Source: an uncultured Verrucomicrobiota bacterium
GTDB taxonomy: Bacteria > Verrucomicrobiota > Verrucomicrobiia > Limisphaerales > AAA164-E04
Length of the DNA: 40,940 nucleotides
Assembly: GCA_913061285.1 (NCBI GenBank)
Contig: CAJXVR010000022.1
Span: 1-40,940 of the forward strand
Direction of reading: 5' to 3'
In this document: in pieces, positions 33,721-40,940 of the stretch
Numbering within the stretch: position 1 is the first letter of the stretch
Layout: each line of letters opens with the position of its first letter
Position numbers and translations under genes: made by a program
Notes under the pieces: generated by a model
What the model saw: the letters and a program-made list of their open reading frames with translations, nothing else
The model's database searches: none
What the model was told of the DNA's origin: nothing

Positions 33721-35535
33721 TTAATTGGCCACTTTCTCGATGATGATTTCATCTCGTTTTTCCCCATCGATGTCGTAAGCTCTATAGACAAGACGATCGC
33801 CACTGATTTGAATATCAAGGACTTGATAAGTCGGTGTGTTGGTCATTCCAAACTCCATGTAATCTCGACCGTCCTGTTCATACATTTTCGTTCCTGAAAC
33901 CGAGACGACATAGACGGTGCCATCTTTGGGACTTTCCACCGCCTTTCCTCCTTTCATCGGATAGGTGCGTAAATAGGCGTGATCATGACCTTGGAGGGCC
34001 ATGTCGAGGTGGTGTTTATCAAAAAGGGGTAACCAGTGTTTTCGAATATCGGTATTGTCTCGAGCAGGGGCCGAGGAATAGGCGGGATGATGATAGACGG
34101 CGAATTTCCAGGTGGCATTGGACCTAGCCAAGGTCTTGTCGAGCCATTCTGCTTGGTCCGCAGGCTTGAGATTGCTATCGAGGATCACGAACAGAGCGTT
34201 GCTGTATTCGAACGAATAGGCGCGTTCCGCCTCAATACTACCAGGACCGTTTTCGGGTAAGGTGAAGTTGCTCAAGTAGAGTCGTGGATGACCACCTTGA
34301 TCTTCGTGGTTGCCAATGGCTGGAACCAATTGGCGTTGCTGATAGATGGTGTGGGCGTTGAAGAAGAAGCTGTCCCAATCGTCTCGATCATTGCCTCGAT
34401 TTACTAAATCTCCTGCCATGATGTAGAAGGCAGCATCAGGGCGTTCACGGAAAGCGTTCCGAACGAGCGTTCCCCAGCGATCCAGTCCGTTCTGGGCGTC
34501 TCCCATGTAGATAAAGGAGAAGGGGCGAATGGCCTCAGGTGCTGTCGTAAATTCCGAGAGTTCTGACCATCCTTCCTTACTCCCATCGCCGACGGCGTAA
34601 ACATAGGTGGTCTCAGGCTTGAGTCCCGTGAGTTTGGCGGTGTGACGAGCGCAGCTTGGATCGTTGGCGATATTTGGGGTCTCGAGGATCTCTGTTTGGG
34701 CGGCAACCGTTGTAAGAGGTGTGGGCTGGAATCGATTGAACAGCGCTTTTTCCTGGTAGCTGATCTTCCCACGGCTTATTTCGTCGCTCGTTCGCCATTG
34801 AATCGTTTGGGTGGTCTGGGGATTGTCGCTCCAGGTGAGGACCACTTGATCGGGTTTGTTGGTCGCAGGGAATTGGGTCCATTGAAAAAAGTTTACTAGT
34901 TTGCCGTCATCGCGGCTGTCGTACTGAGTGCGTAAGATCAGGCAATCGGAGAGCTCCGTTGGAAAATTCTCGAGTTTTGCTGTGTTATCGACAAAGGGGA
35001 GTGTCTCGTTGGTAATGGGCTCGACTCTCAGCTGTCCTGGATAGAGGTCTGTAACAAGGACCTGATCATTTGGGTTCTTTGGCCGAATGAGAACGACGTA
35101 GTGAATGTTGCCGCCGCTCAGCGAATTCACGCCCAGCCCGATGGGCCCAGTCTCAAACTCTTTGGACCAGAGGTCGAATTCGTCCGTTCCAACCTTGTAG
35201 TTGATTCCGCTTAATTTGAATTTTCGATCGCGAATCCAGAATGGTTCGGAGGCTAACGCGCGATCGCGGATAACGATGATTTCAACCGGCACGTTCACTT
35301 TAAACGTGATGTGTTCGGTGCCTAGAATCTCTTTTTCTCGGGCCGTCAGGAGGTGTTCGATCTGATAAAGCGTGAGTGCCTTGAGCTGAGATTCGTCGAA
35401 CTGTTCGTGAAATCTTTGGGCAATGCTGGCGACCGTGTCGTGGATCGACGGATGAGTTCCGACGTGAGCGTTAGAGCTAGATGGGGCGAAGGCGACAAGA
35501 GAGATCGCAATGAATCGTTGGATCGTTTTTCGCAT
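33721..35535 (-). CDS. Exported purple-acid-phosphatase-like metallophosphoesterase
   Basis: 604 residues with a signal peptide (TIQRFIAISLVAFAPSSSNA). Residues 25-220 form a domain I do not recognise. About 227-332 is the fibronectin-like N-domain of purple acid phosphatases (QVVLTWSDNPQTTQTIQWRT, LTGLKPETTYVYAVGDG). The catalytic metallophosphatase domain has GDAQ (345-348), GDLVNRG (375-381), GNHE (408-411), HHPAYS (482-487) and GHDHAYLR (516-523), the expected dimetal ligands. The first motif reads GDAQ; many family members have GDxG or GDxQ. It probably releases phosphate from organic esters in the periplasm. It is flanked by genes on the same strand with spacers over 130 bases, so it may be a separate unit. 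Confidence 0.92.
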   Translation of the reverse strand: MRKTIQRFIAISLVAFAPSSSNAHVGTHPSIHDTVASIAQRFHEQFDESQLKALTLYQIEHLLTAREKEILGTEHITFKVNVPVEIIVIRDRALASEPFWIRDRKFKLSGINYKVGTDEFDLWSKEFETGPIGLGVNSLSGGNIHYVVLIRPKNPNDQVLVTDLYPGQLRVEPITNETLPFVDNTAKLENFPTELSDCLILRTQYDSRDDGKLVNFFQWTQFPATNKPDQVVLTWSDNPQTTQTIQWRTSDEISRGKISYQEKALFNRFQPTPLTTVAAQTEILETPNIANDPSCARHTAKLTGLKPETTYVYAVGDGSKEGWSELSEFTTAPEAIRPFSFIYMGDAQNGLDRWGTLVRNAFRERPDAAFYIMAGDLVNRGNDRDDWDSFFFNAHTIYQQRQLVPAIGNHEDQGGHPRLYLSNFTLPENGPGSIEAERAYSFEYSNALFVILDSNLKPADQAEWLDKTLARSNATWKFAVYHHPAYSSAPARDNTDIRKHWLPLFDKHHLDMALQGHDHAYLRTYPMKGGKAVESPKDGTVYVVSVSGTKMYEQDGRDYMEFGMTNTPTYQVLDIQISGDRLVYRAYDIDGEKRDEIIIEKVAN

Positions 35536-35549
35536 AATTTTTTAACTTT

Positions 35550-35576
35550 GTTATACCGGGTGATCGCGCCTGACAA
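35550..35576 (-). promoter_or_regulatory. Weak candidate promoter of the phosphatase gene
   Basis: On the minus strand TTGTCA (35576-35571) and TATAAC (35555-35550) are separated by 15 bases, ending 14 bases before the phosphatase ATG at 35535. The spacer length is short, so this is tentative. The rest of the spacer to 35689 shows no gene. Confidence 0.3.
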
Positions 35577-35689
35577 GCTCAGTTCAGCTCTAGCGATAAG
35601 GATGATCGGCAAGAGCGTCATTCTGTAGCGGATCCGAGAAAATCATGCTTCAACGCCGTGTAGGGAAGGGCATGGTTGCTCTATTGCCT

Positions 35690-37150
35690 TTATTGAAACT
35701 GAAGCGAATAAAGTTCGGCGTCCTTCATCTGCATGCGGATCTTGATGGGTTGAGGGAGCGTCTCTAGGGGAGGATTCGACTGCCAGGTGGCGATGCGATT
35801 GAGATCGTTCCCAATGAGTTCAATCGAATCGTCGAGTGTGAAGCCCGGGAGGGGAGTGCCGGTCTGATCCTGGAGTTCGATGTGAATCCCTCCTGCTGCG
35901 GAGGTGGCGAAATTGAGTGAGAGCTGCGAGCCTTGGAAGTTCAGTGGTTTCGATGTCCATTCTCCACCCGTGTATGGAGCGTTTAGGCATGCGAGTCCGT
36001 CGAGGCGAAAGGTGTATCGTCTCAGTTGAGCGCTTGGTTGCCCGTAGTTCTGATTAACGTAGAGCGACATTTCTTGGGGCGAGGTTTGGATGATATTCAG
36101 AACCGGATAGTTGGAGCGGGAAACCCAATTGGCGGCACCTATTCCGGGCTTGATAAGCGCGCCGAGAAATGTGCGATCATAACGAGTCGTCCCTCTCGTG
36201 CTCATGAGAACAGAGTCGGATGTGTCTTGGAAGTATTTAGGGTGAACATCAATGGCTAGAGCCTGCTCGTTGGAAAGGACTTGGCGACCGGGAAGAAAAC
36301 GGGCTGCCGTCGCAAGGTAAATATGGGGAGCGCGGAAATAGGGGTGAGTTTGACTGGTATAGAGGTGGTGACTTGGTTCAGTCGTTTTCGTGTCACTGTA
36401 GCTCATTTGAACTGGAGCAGTCCATTCGATAAAGTCTTGAGAAGTCGTTTTGGCAATGGCTCGGACTCCATTCACGGACGATCTAAAGTGAAGCACGTAG
36501 CGGTCTTCTAACTCTGACCAAAAGGCAACGTTCTGGGAATCGAGCACCCATCCTTTGGGTTTGAAGACTGGGGTGTCATTGAGTCGCTTCCAATGAATGC
36601 CGTCTCTGGATCCATAGGCGAAGAGGCCGCTCTTGGCGATGCCTCCAAGCGCCTTATAGCGTTCCTTTGGCTTGGCGGCTGGATTTGAATCGATGAAGGG
36701 AGAGAAGTTGTGCGTCACGGGGGCGGCGTTGGCGAGTATGATGTTGTTCTCCTTTGTTCCGTGCAGCGCGAAAAGGCCGAGTTTTGGCTTGGTCCAATGG
36801 ATGCCATCTCGAGACTCCGCGTAGCAGGTCACTTCAGAGGCAGATCCATCGTTTCCGGCTTCGGGGATTCCCCGGTAGTAGAGTCGGATGCGATCGGTGT
36901 CCTGGAGCATCGTTGCATAGGCGCTGAAACGGCCTTCCCAAGGCGCATCAAATTTCATCACTGCTCCTGCATCAACTGGCGATTTTAGCTCGAGTTTGAG
37001 ACCGTGAGACTCTTGGATGAGAAAACGATCAACGAAGAGCTCCCGTTTGCTTCCCAGATCTAGAGGGGGCTCCGCCGCCAGCATCTGGAATGATGTGAGC
37101 GCGAGAATGAGAACTTGTTTGATGCGGGTAGCGGCCATCGTGTGTCTCAT
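35690..37150 (-). CDS. Exported glycoside-hydrolase-like five-bladed propeller protein
   Basis: 486 residues from ATG 37150; the frame is open to 37276, but that would overlap mntR by 74 bases and puts 42 polar residues before the signal peptide (IKQVLILALTSFQMLAAEPP). Blade-like repeats recur: RIRLYYRG, TCYAESRDGIHWTKPKLGLF, LFAYGSRDGIHWKRL, YVLHFRSSV and AIAKTTSQDFIEWTAP. The S-x-DGIHW pattern is typical of the GH32/43/68-like propeller proteins widespread in PVC bacteria. A C-terminal beta-domain (about 415-485; GGIHIELQDQTGTPLPGFTL) resembles the accessory domain of such proteins. Catalytic carboxylates could not be identified with confidence, so polysaccharide hydrolysis is inference. 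Confidence 0.82.
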   Translation of the reverse strand: MRHTMAATRIKQVLILALTSFQMLAAEPPLDLGSKRELFVDRFLIQESHGLKLELKSPVDAGAVMKFDAPWEGRFSAYATMLQDTDRIRLYYRGIPEAGNDGSASEVTCYAESRDGIHWTKPKLGLFALHGTKENNIILANAAPVTHNFSPFIDSNPAAKPKERYKALGGIAKSGLFAYGSRDGIHWKRLNDTPVFKPKGWVLDSQNVAFWSELEDRYVLHFRSSVNGVRAIAKTTSQDFIEWTAPVQMSYSDTKTTEPSHHLYTSQTHPYFRAPHIYLATAARFLPGRQVLSNEQALAIDVHPKYFQDTSDSVLMSTRGTTRYDRTFLGALIKPGIGAANWVSRSNYPVLNIIQTSPQEMSLYVNQNYGQPSAQLRRYTFRLDGLACLNAPYTGGEWTSKPLNFQGSQLSLNFATSAAGGIHIELQDQTGTPLPGFTLDDSIELIGNDLNRIATWQSNPPLETLPQPIKIRMQMKDAELYSLQFQ

Positions 37151-37202
37151 AGGGTTTTTTTGCCGTAGAAGGGGATCTGTGATGGGTTTCTGCGTGAGTG
37201 GC

Positions 37203-37610
37203 TTAGAGGTCGAGTTCTTGGGCGTGTTTTTCGAGATGGTCTGAGAGTTTGGAAATCGCCTGGACAGTCTCATCACTGATGTGGTGCTCGAGTCCTTCGA
37301 TGTCTTTTTCTTGAGCCTGTTGCGAAACGTTTAAGAGCGAGAGAAACCGCTTCAGAATTTCGTGACGGGCGTGAATGGCCAAGGCGACCCTGCTGCCCTC
37401 ATCAGTGAGTGTCAGGCCGCGGTATTTCTCGTAGTTGAGTAAGCCCTCATTGGCAAGTTTCTGCACCATAGAAGTGACGGAAGGTTGGCTGATACCCAAG
37501 GCGTTCGCGATATCGACCGCGCGGGCATACCCTTTTTCAGAAATGAGTTCGTGAATCCTCTCTAGGTAATCTTCCGCAGAAATGCTCGTTTTGTTGATAG
37601 AACGTGGCAT
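37203..37610 (-). CDS. mntR: Manganese-responsive DtxR-family regulator
   Basis: 135 residues from ATG 37610; the frame is open to 37670, but conserved sequence begins near SAEDYLERIH. The winged helix spans about 28-68 (GYARAVDIANALGISQPSVT, YEKYRGLTLTDEG). Aligned to B. subtilis MntR, all six manganese ligands are present: Asp14 (Asp8), Glu17 (Glu11), His83 (His77), Glu105 (Glu99), Glu108 (Glu102) and His109 (His103). The DIEGLEHHIS block is diagnostic. Like MntR and unlike DtxR/IdeR, it lacks an SH3-like third domain. It should repress uptake when Mn is plentiful. It is divergent from the outer-membrane and ABC genes that it probably controls. Confidence 0.94.
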   Translation of the reverse strand: MPRSINKTSISAEDYLERIHELISEKGYARAVDIANALGISQPSVTSMVQKLANEGLLNYEKYRGLTLTDEGSRVALAIHARHEILKRFLSLLNVSQQAQEKDIEGLEHHISDETVQAISKLSDHLEKHAQELDL

Positions 37611-37626
37611 GCAGAGAACTTTGCTT

Positions 37627-37736
37627 TGTCTAAGTTTGTTACTCAAGGATAAAGAAAATTCATTTATCAAATATTCATTGACATACCAAGGTTGGATTGT
37701 AGGTTGCCGGTATTGTTAAAACTTAGGTGTGTCTAA
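37627..37736. promoter_or_regulatory. Candidate MntR operator boxes in the divergent spacer
   Basis: TGTCTAA occurs at 37627-37633, beside mntR, and at 37730-37736, beside the porin-like gene. The second lies inside an imperfect inverted repeat, TTAG-N6-CTAA (37723-37736), resembling DtxR-family sites. TAATAT (37734-37739) with TTGTTA (37713-37718) 15 bases before it may be the promoter of the 37746 gene, in which case the repeat would block the -10 box. That MntR binds here is inference from position and symmetry. Confidence 0.4.
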
Positions 37737-37745
37737 TATTGTAAG

Positions 37746-38537
37746 ATGAGACTGATAAATCATGCTGTTCTAAGCGTCGGAGCTATTACTCTGTTTGGTG
37801 GGGAGACGCTGGCGGAAGGGCCGTTACGAGAACTCGAGACGGATCGTCCGGACGCTACGGAGAGTCCTGTGACGGTTGATCGCGGACATTTTCAGTTGGA
37901 AAGCTCATTCTTTAGCTTTAGTCGCGACGACTCAGCGGGAACGAGAACCGAGACTTGGGGAATTGGAGAGAGCAATCTGAAGTACGGCCTTGCGGACAAC
38001 GTCGATCTTCAACTGGTGTTCACTCCCTACGTGAGAGAGTCAGTGAGCGTTGGAGGGGTTGAGACCGTAGCGGAGGATTCGAGTGACCTGACGATTCGAC
38101 TCAAATACAACCTTTGGGGCAACGACGAAGGGACGACAGCATTTGGACTCATGCCTGTTGTTAAGATTCCTACTCAGACAGCAATCAGCAATGGCCGTTG
38201 GGAGGGTGGCTTGATCGCGCCTTTTTCGTGGAGAGCCGGGGAACGATGGGGAGTGGGACTCCAGGGACAAGTGGATCGAGTTTATGATGAAGCAGATGGC
38301 GATATGGATTGGGAGTTCTCACATACGCTGGTTGTCGGCTTCGATGTGACGAAACGGGTGGGTGTGTATCTTGAGTACCTAGGAGTGGCTGGGGATAGAC
38401 CTTATGATTCGTTTTTTAGTGGAGGGATGACTTATGCCCTGTCAGAGATGATACAATTGGATGCTGGAACGTTGGTCGGATTGAACAAAGAAGCGGAGGA
38501 CATTACGGTGTTTTCTGGCATATCATGGAAGTTTTAG
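37746..38537 (+). CDS. Outer-membrane beta-barrel transporter-like protein (phenol MetA-type family)
   Basis: 263 residues with a signal peptide (RLINHAVLSVGAITLFGGET). The start of the mature protein, ELETDRPDATESPVTVDRGH, is the hallmark of the MetA-pathway/transporter family of outer-membrane barrels. Alternating strands follow (FQLESSFFSFS, NVDLQLVFTPYVRESV, LTIRLKYNLWG, VGVYLEYLGVAGD, IQLDAGTLVGL). The last residue is Phe in FSGISWKF, the usual barrel-assembly signal. It is first in a set with the Mn ABC importer; its end lies just ahead of the chosen binding-protein ATG, and that frame overlaps it further upstream. The context suggests a manganese-regulated outer-membrane channel, analogous in role to MnoP, but specificity is not shown. 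Confidence 0.85.
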   Translation: MRLINHAVLSVGAITLFGGETLAEGPLRELETDRPDATESPVTVDRGHFQLESSFFSFSRDDSAGTRTETWGIGESNLKYGLADNVDLQLVFTPYVRESVSVGGVETVAEDSSDLTIRLKYNLWGNDEGTTAFGLMPVVKIPTQTAISNGRWEGGLIAPFSWRAGERWGVGLQGQVDRVYDEADGDMDWEFSHTLVVGFDVTKRVGVYLEYLGVAGDRPYDSFFSGGMTYALSEMIQLDAGTLVGLNKEAEDITVFSGISWKF

Positions 38538-38566
38538 CTCAGCGAATGTTTGATTCTGTAATGCTT

Positions 38567-39571
38567 ATGAAAGTGAAGAATTGGCTGTCTGTCGGATGCG
38601 TATGCCTCGCCTTAGGCTGTGGTTCGCAGGAAAGCACGTCGAACGGTGGCAGTGCAGAATCTAGTTCGGTTCGATCGTACCCATACAAAGCGGTGGCTAC
38701 CGTCGGGATGATCGCTGACGTGGTGCGAAACGTCGCCAAGGAGAAAGCTGCTGTCGACGGATTAATTGGGGAGGGGGTTGATCCTCATCTTTATAAACCG
38801 ACTCGGGGGGACGTGGTGGCTCTCAATCAGGCGGATGTCATTTTTTACAATGGACTGATGCTGGAGGGGAAAATGTCTGATGTGCTTGTGCAAGCTGCGC
38901 GGGGGGGGCGACCTGTTTTTGCCGTGACTCAGGCGATTCTTGACCAGGGGGACTACGTGTTGACAGACGAATCCGAACACTATGATCCCCACGTGTGGAT
39001 GGACGTTAGAGGGTGGATTCGGGCAGCAGAGGTGATAGCGGGCTCCCTTGCTGAGTTCGACCCGATAAACCAAGCATTCTATTCCGACAATGGGCTTGCG
39101 TATGTTGATGAACTCAAACGTCTAGATGAATATGCCCGATCCGCCATGGCTTCCATTCCGGCTGAGCAACGGGTGCTCGTGACGGCGCATGATGCGTTCA
39201 ACTACCTTGGCCGAGCCTATGGGTTAGAAGTAAGAGGAATCCAAGGATTGAGCACAGAATCCGAAGCGGGGGTAAAGGATATTGAGGCGCTCGTTTCTTT
39301 CATTGTGGATCGTTCGATTCCTGCGGTGTTTGTGGAAACTTCCGTTGCCGACAAGAATGTTCGGGCACTGGTGGAGGGGGCAAAGGCTCGGGGACATGAT
39401 TTAAGGATTGGCGGCGCGCTTTTCTCCGATGCCATGGGACCAGCGGGAAGCTACGAGGGCACTTACGTGGGAATGATCGACCATAACATCACGACGATCG
39501 TTCGAGCCCTAGGGGGGCAGGCTCCAGAGAACGGGCTGAGTGGTCAGTTGAGCGGCGTCAAACTACACTGA
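38567..39571 (+). CDS. mntA: Manganese/zinc-type ABC transporter binding lipoprotein
   Basis: 334 residues from ATG 38567; ATGs at 38525, 38546 and 38561 also fit, but 38567 gives a compact lipoprotein leader (MKVKNWLSVGCVCLALGCGS) with lipidated Cys18. It is a cluster A-I (TroA/PsaA-type) binding protein: VGMIADVVRNVA, GEGVDPHLYKPT, SEHYDPHVWMD, VTAHDAFNYLGRAYGL, GLSTESEAGVKDIEAL, VFVETSVADKNV and GGALFSDAMG. The four metal ligands fit His74, His142, Glu231 and Asp288, the His2-Glu-Asp set of manganese/iron binders rather than the His3 set of ZnuA. No His-rich loop is present. With mntR next door, manganese is the likely substrate. The symbol follows Bacillus usage. Confidence 0.92.
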   Translation: MKVKNWLSVGCVCLALGCGSQESTSNGGSAESSSVRSYPYKAVATVGMIADVVRNVAKEKAAVDGLIGEGVDPHLYKPTRGDVVALNQADVIFYNGLMLEGKMSDVLVQAARGGRPVFAVTQAILDQGDYVLTDESEHYDPHVWMDVRGWIRAAEVIAGSLAEFDPINQAFYSDNGLAYVDELKRLDEYARSAMASIPAEQRVLVTAHDAFNYLGRAYGLEVRGIQGLSTESEAGVKDIEALVSFIVDRSIPAVFVETSVADKNVRALVEGAKARGHDLRIGGALFSDAMGPAGSYEGTYVGMIDHNITTIVRALGGQAPENGLSGQLSGVKLH

Positions 39572-39575
39572 TATC

Positions 39576-40427
39576 ATGATTCGACTCTTTAATTTCGATC
39601 GAGCGACCCAATCGTCTCATCCGGTCAGTCCAGATGGATTGGGGGCAGGTGAGCTTCCGGAGCATTCGCCGTTGTCGCCGCTATCGATCCATGATCTCAC
39701 CGTCGCCTATCATCGCAAGCCAGTTGTATGGGATGTTGATCTGGAGATTCCTGAAGGGAAACTTGTTGCCTTGGTGGGACCCAACGGAGCAGGGAAGAGC
39801 ACCATGATCAAGGCCTGCTTGGGACTGGTTCCTCAAGCCTCGGGCTTGGTTCAAATCTACGGCAAGCCTTATCGCAAACAGAGACATCTCGTCGGCTATG
39901 TGCCTCAGCGTGAAAGTGTCGATTGGGATTTCCCTGTGAGCGCCCTCGACGTTGTCGCCATGGGAGGGTATCAGCGTTTGGGCTGGTTTCGCCCGGTGAA
40001 CAAACGCTGTCGGGCAGAAGCGATGCATGCCTTGGAGCGGGTCGGATTGGCTGACTACGCTGAGAGGCAAATCAGTCAACTCTCTGGGGGGCAACAGCAG
40101 CGGACTTTCCTGGCTCGAGCCTTGGCGCAAAACGCAAAGCTTTATTTCATGGATGAGCCCTTCGCAGCCGTGGATGCCGCAACGGAGAAAGCGATTGTTG
40201 AATTACTTCACGAACTTAAGGGCCGAGGCAAGACCTGCTTTGTTGTGCATCATGACTTGGCCACGGTAGCCGAGTATTTTGACTGGGTGGTCTTAATGAA
40301 CATGCGGGTGGTGGATGCAGGTCCGACGAAGGATGTGTTTCATCAGGAGAATTTGAGAAAGACCTACGGTGGTAAACTGACTGTGCTCTCTGCTGCCGCA
40401 GAGGCGGTGCAGTATGCGGGAGAATGA
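39576..40427 (+). CDS. mntB: Manganese-type ABC transporter ATPase
   Basis: 283 residues. An N-terminal extension of about 35 polar residues precedes the ATPase core, which starts near LSIHDLTVAYHRKPVV. Walker A is VGPNGAGKST, the Q-loop is YVPQRESVDWDFPVS (the RxxVDWDFP stretch is typical of the metal ABC ATPases), the signature is LSGGQQQRTFLARA, Walker B is LYFMDEPFAAVDA and the switch His is in FVVHHDLAT. It begins 4 bases after the binding-protein stop and overlaps the permease start as ATGA, so the three are one operon. It powers import of Mn(II). Confidence 0.94.
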   Translation: MIRLFNFDRATQSSHPVSPDGLGAGELPEHSPLSPLSIHDLTVAYHRKPVVWDVDLEIPEGKLVALVGPNGAGKSTMIKACLGLVPQASGLVQIYGKPYRKQRHLVGYVPQRESVDWDFPVSALDVVAMGGYQRLGWFRPVNKRCRAEAMHALERVGLADYAERQISQLSGGQQQRTFLARALAQNAKLYFMDEPFAAVDAATEKAIVELLHELKGRGKTCFVVHHDLATVAEYFDWVVLMNMRVVDAGPTKDVFHQENLRKTYGGKLTVLSAAAEAVQYAGE

Positions 40428-40915
40428 ACGTTTGGATGCGTCGTTCTCTTTGTTTGGTGTGGCTCGTTCTCGCCTCGGGCCTCACGCTCGATGCTGCCGC
40501 CTTTCATGATCATTCTCGATCTGCGCAAGGCCAGGGGTCGATTACGGACCGAAGCATTGAGTGGCCTACGCAGGACGACATCTTGAGGGTTGTCTTGCTT
40601 AAAGACTACAACACGAGGCTAGTGGTCGTCAGTGCCTCTCTCTTGGGGACAGCATGCGGGCTGATTGGGGGGTTCTTGCTGCTACGAAAACGATCTCTTA
40701 TGGGAGATACCCTATCGCATGCGACCCTTCCAGGTATCTGTTTGGCCTTCATGGTGATGACTGCCGTGGGTGGAAGCGGTAAAGCTTTAGGGGGGCTCTT
40801 ACTGGGGGCCGGTCTGACTGGGGTGTTGGGCTTTGTCACCGTTTTGGTGATTCGAAGTGTGACTCGGATTAAAGATGACGCGGCCATGGGGATTGTGTTG
40901 AGCGTATTCTTTGGC
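40424..40915 (+). CDS. mntC: Manganese-type ABC transporter permease, 3' part missing
   Basis: The start (ATGA overlap with the ATPase stop) and about 164 residues are present. Genomic sequence stops at 40915, and the apparent last residues after VFFGL come from adapter. The ABC-3 family core is clear: GTACGLIGGFLLLRKRSLMG, DTLSHATLPGICLAFMVM and RIKDDAAMGIVLSVFFGL. The N-terminus is unusual: a signal-peptide-like stretch (LCLVWLVLASGLTLDAAA) and about 35 polar residues with FHDHS precede the first canonical helix. Family members normally begin close to the first helix. Full length is usually about 280-300 residues or more, so roughly half is lost. Confidence 0.92.
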
Positions 40916-40940
40916 CTGTCTCTTATACACATCTGACGCT
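40916..40940. other. Nextera transposase adapter at the contig end (artefact)
   Basis: The 19-base Tn5 mosaic-end sequence CTGTCTCTTATACACATCT is at 40916-40934, followed by GACGCT, the next bases of the standard Nextera read-through adapter. This exact 25-base string at the very end is library adapter, not genomic DNA. It should be trimmed and the last gene marked as truncated at 40915. Confidence 0.95.

Overview
The window looks like chromosomal DNA of a free-living Gram-negative bacterium of the PVC group, most likely Verrucomicrobiota. This is an inference from gene content. The clues are large secreted FG-GAP/ASPIC-UnbV proteins, a lamin-tail/CotH lipoprotein, a quinoprotein-type propeller protein, a GH-like propeller protein, a TIM-barrel sugar isomerase/epimerase and weak Shine-Dalgarno signals. 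Genes are densely packed, convergent pairs are often separated by 4-25 bases, and many starts overlap the previous stop. I saw no tRNA, rRNA, CRISPR array or insertion sequence. The right end is not genomic: the last 25 bases match Nextera transposase adapter, so the window ends at a sequencing-read or contig boundary.

Layout. 1-430: start of a truncated secreted protein (-). 565-2847: lipoprotein with lamin-tail, CotH-like and chitobiase-C-like domains. 2867-6202 (-): ABC-2 exporter (ATPase plus two permeases). 6460-13749 (+): three-gene set of a cytochrome c/FG-GAP fusion, a membrane SGNH hydrolase with TPRs, and a giant FG-GAP/ASPIC protein. 13819-14634: sugar isomerase/epimerase. 14655-19199 (-): five genes encoding, in transcription order, a Pup-like modifier ending in GGE, a PafA/Dop-family ligase with a membrane insertion, a PilT-like ATPase, a membrane protein of unknown function and an SNase-fold protein lacking its catalytic residues. 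19707-21239: fused CobA-HemD. 21265-22741 (-): conserved hypothetical and parvulin. 22912-23391: Bcp-type peroxiredoxin with a strong promoter and terminator. 23569-24342 (-): DUF218/YdcF protein. 24483-26207: Tat-exported amidase. 26212-29275 (-): molybdate-type ABC importer with a tandem binding protein. 29331-37150 (-): PQQ-like propeller protein, purple-acid-phosphatase-like enzyme and GH-like propeller protein. 37203-40915: MntR, a divergent outer-membrane-barrel gene and a manganese-type ABC importer, the last gene cut by the contig end.

The most interesting element is the pup-pafA pair at 17271-19199. The 55-residue modifier was found by reading the minus strand upstream of the ligase. 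It ends in the GGE form that needs no deamidation. The ligase has conserved blocks of the PafA/Dop family at both ends, but about 128 residues with predicted membrane helices sit where known PafA proteins have only a short connection, and the usual catalytic Asp position holds Glu. This suggests a membrane-anchored pupylation (Pup/UBact-type) system in a Gram-negative bacterium, sitting upstream of a pilus-type ATPase. No proteasome subunit or ARC/Mpa ATPase lies in the window, so the fate of tagged proteins is unknown.

The other multi-gene systems are easier to read. MntR with all its Mn ligands faces a porin-like gene and mntABC-like genes, and a TGTCTAA word lies on each side of the intergenic region. 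The molybdate-type importer has two binding domains fused in one membrane-anchored chain.
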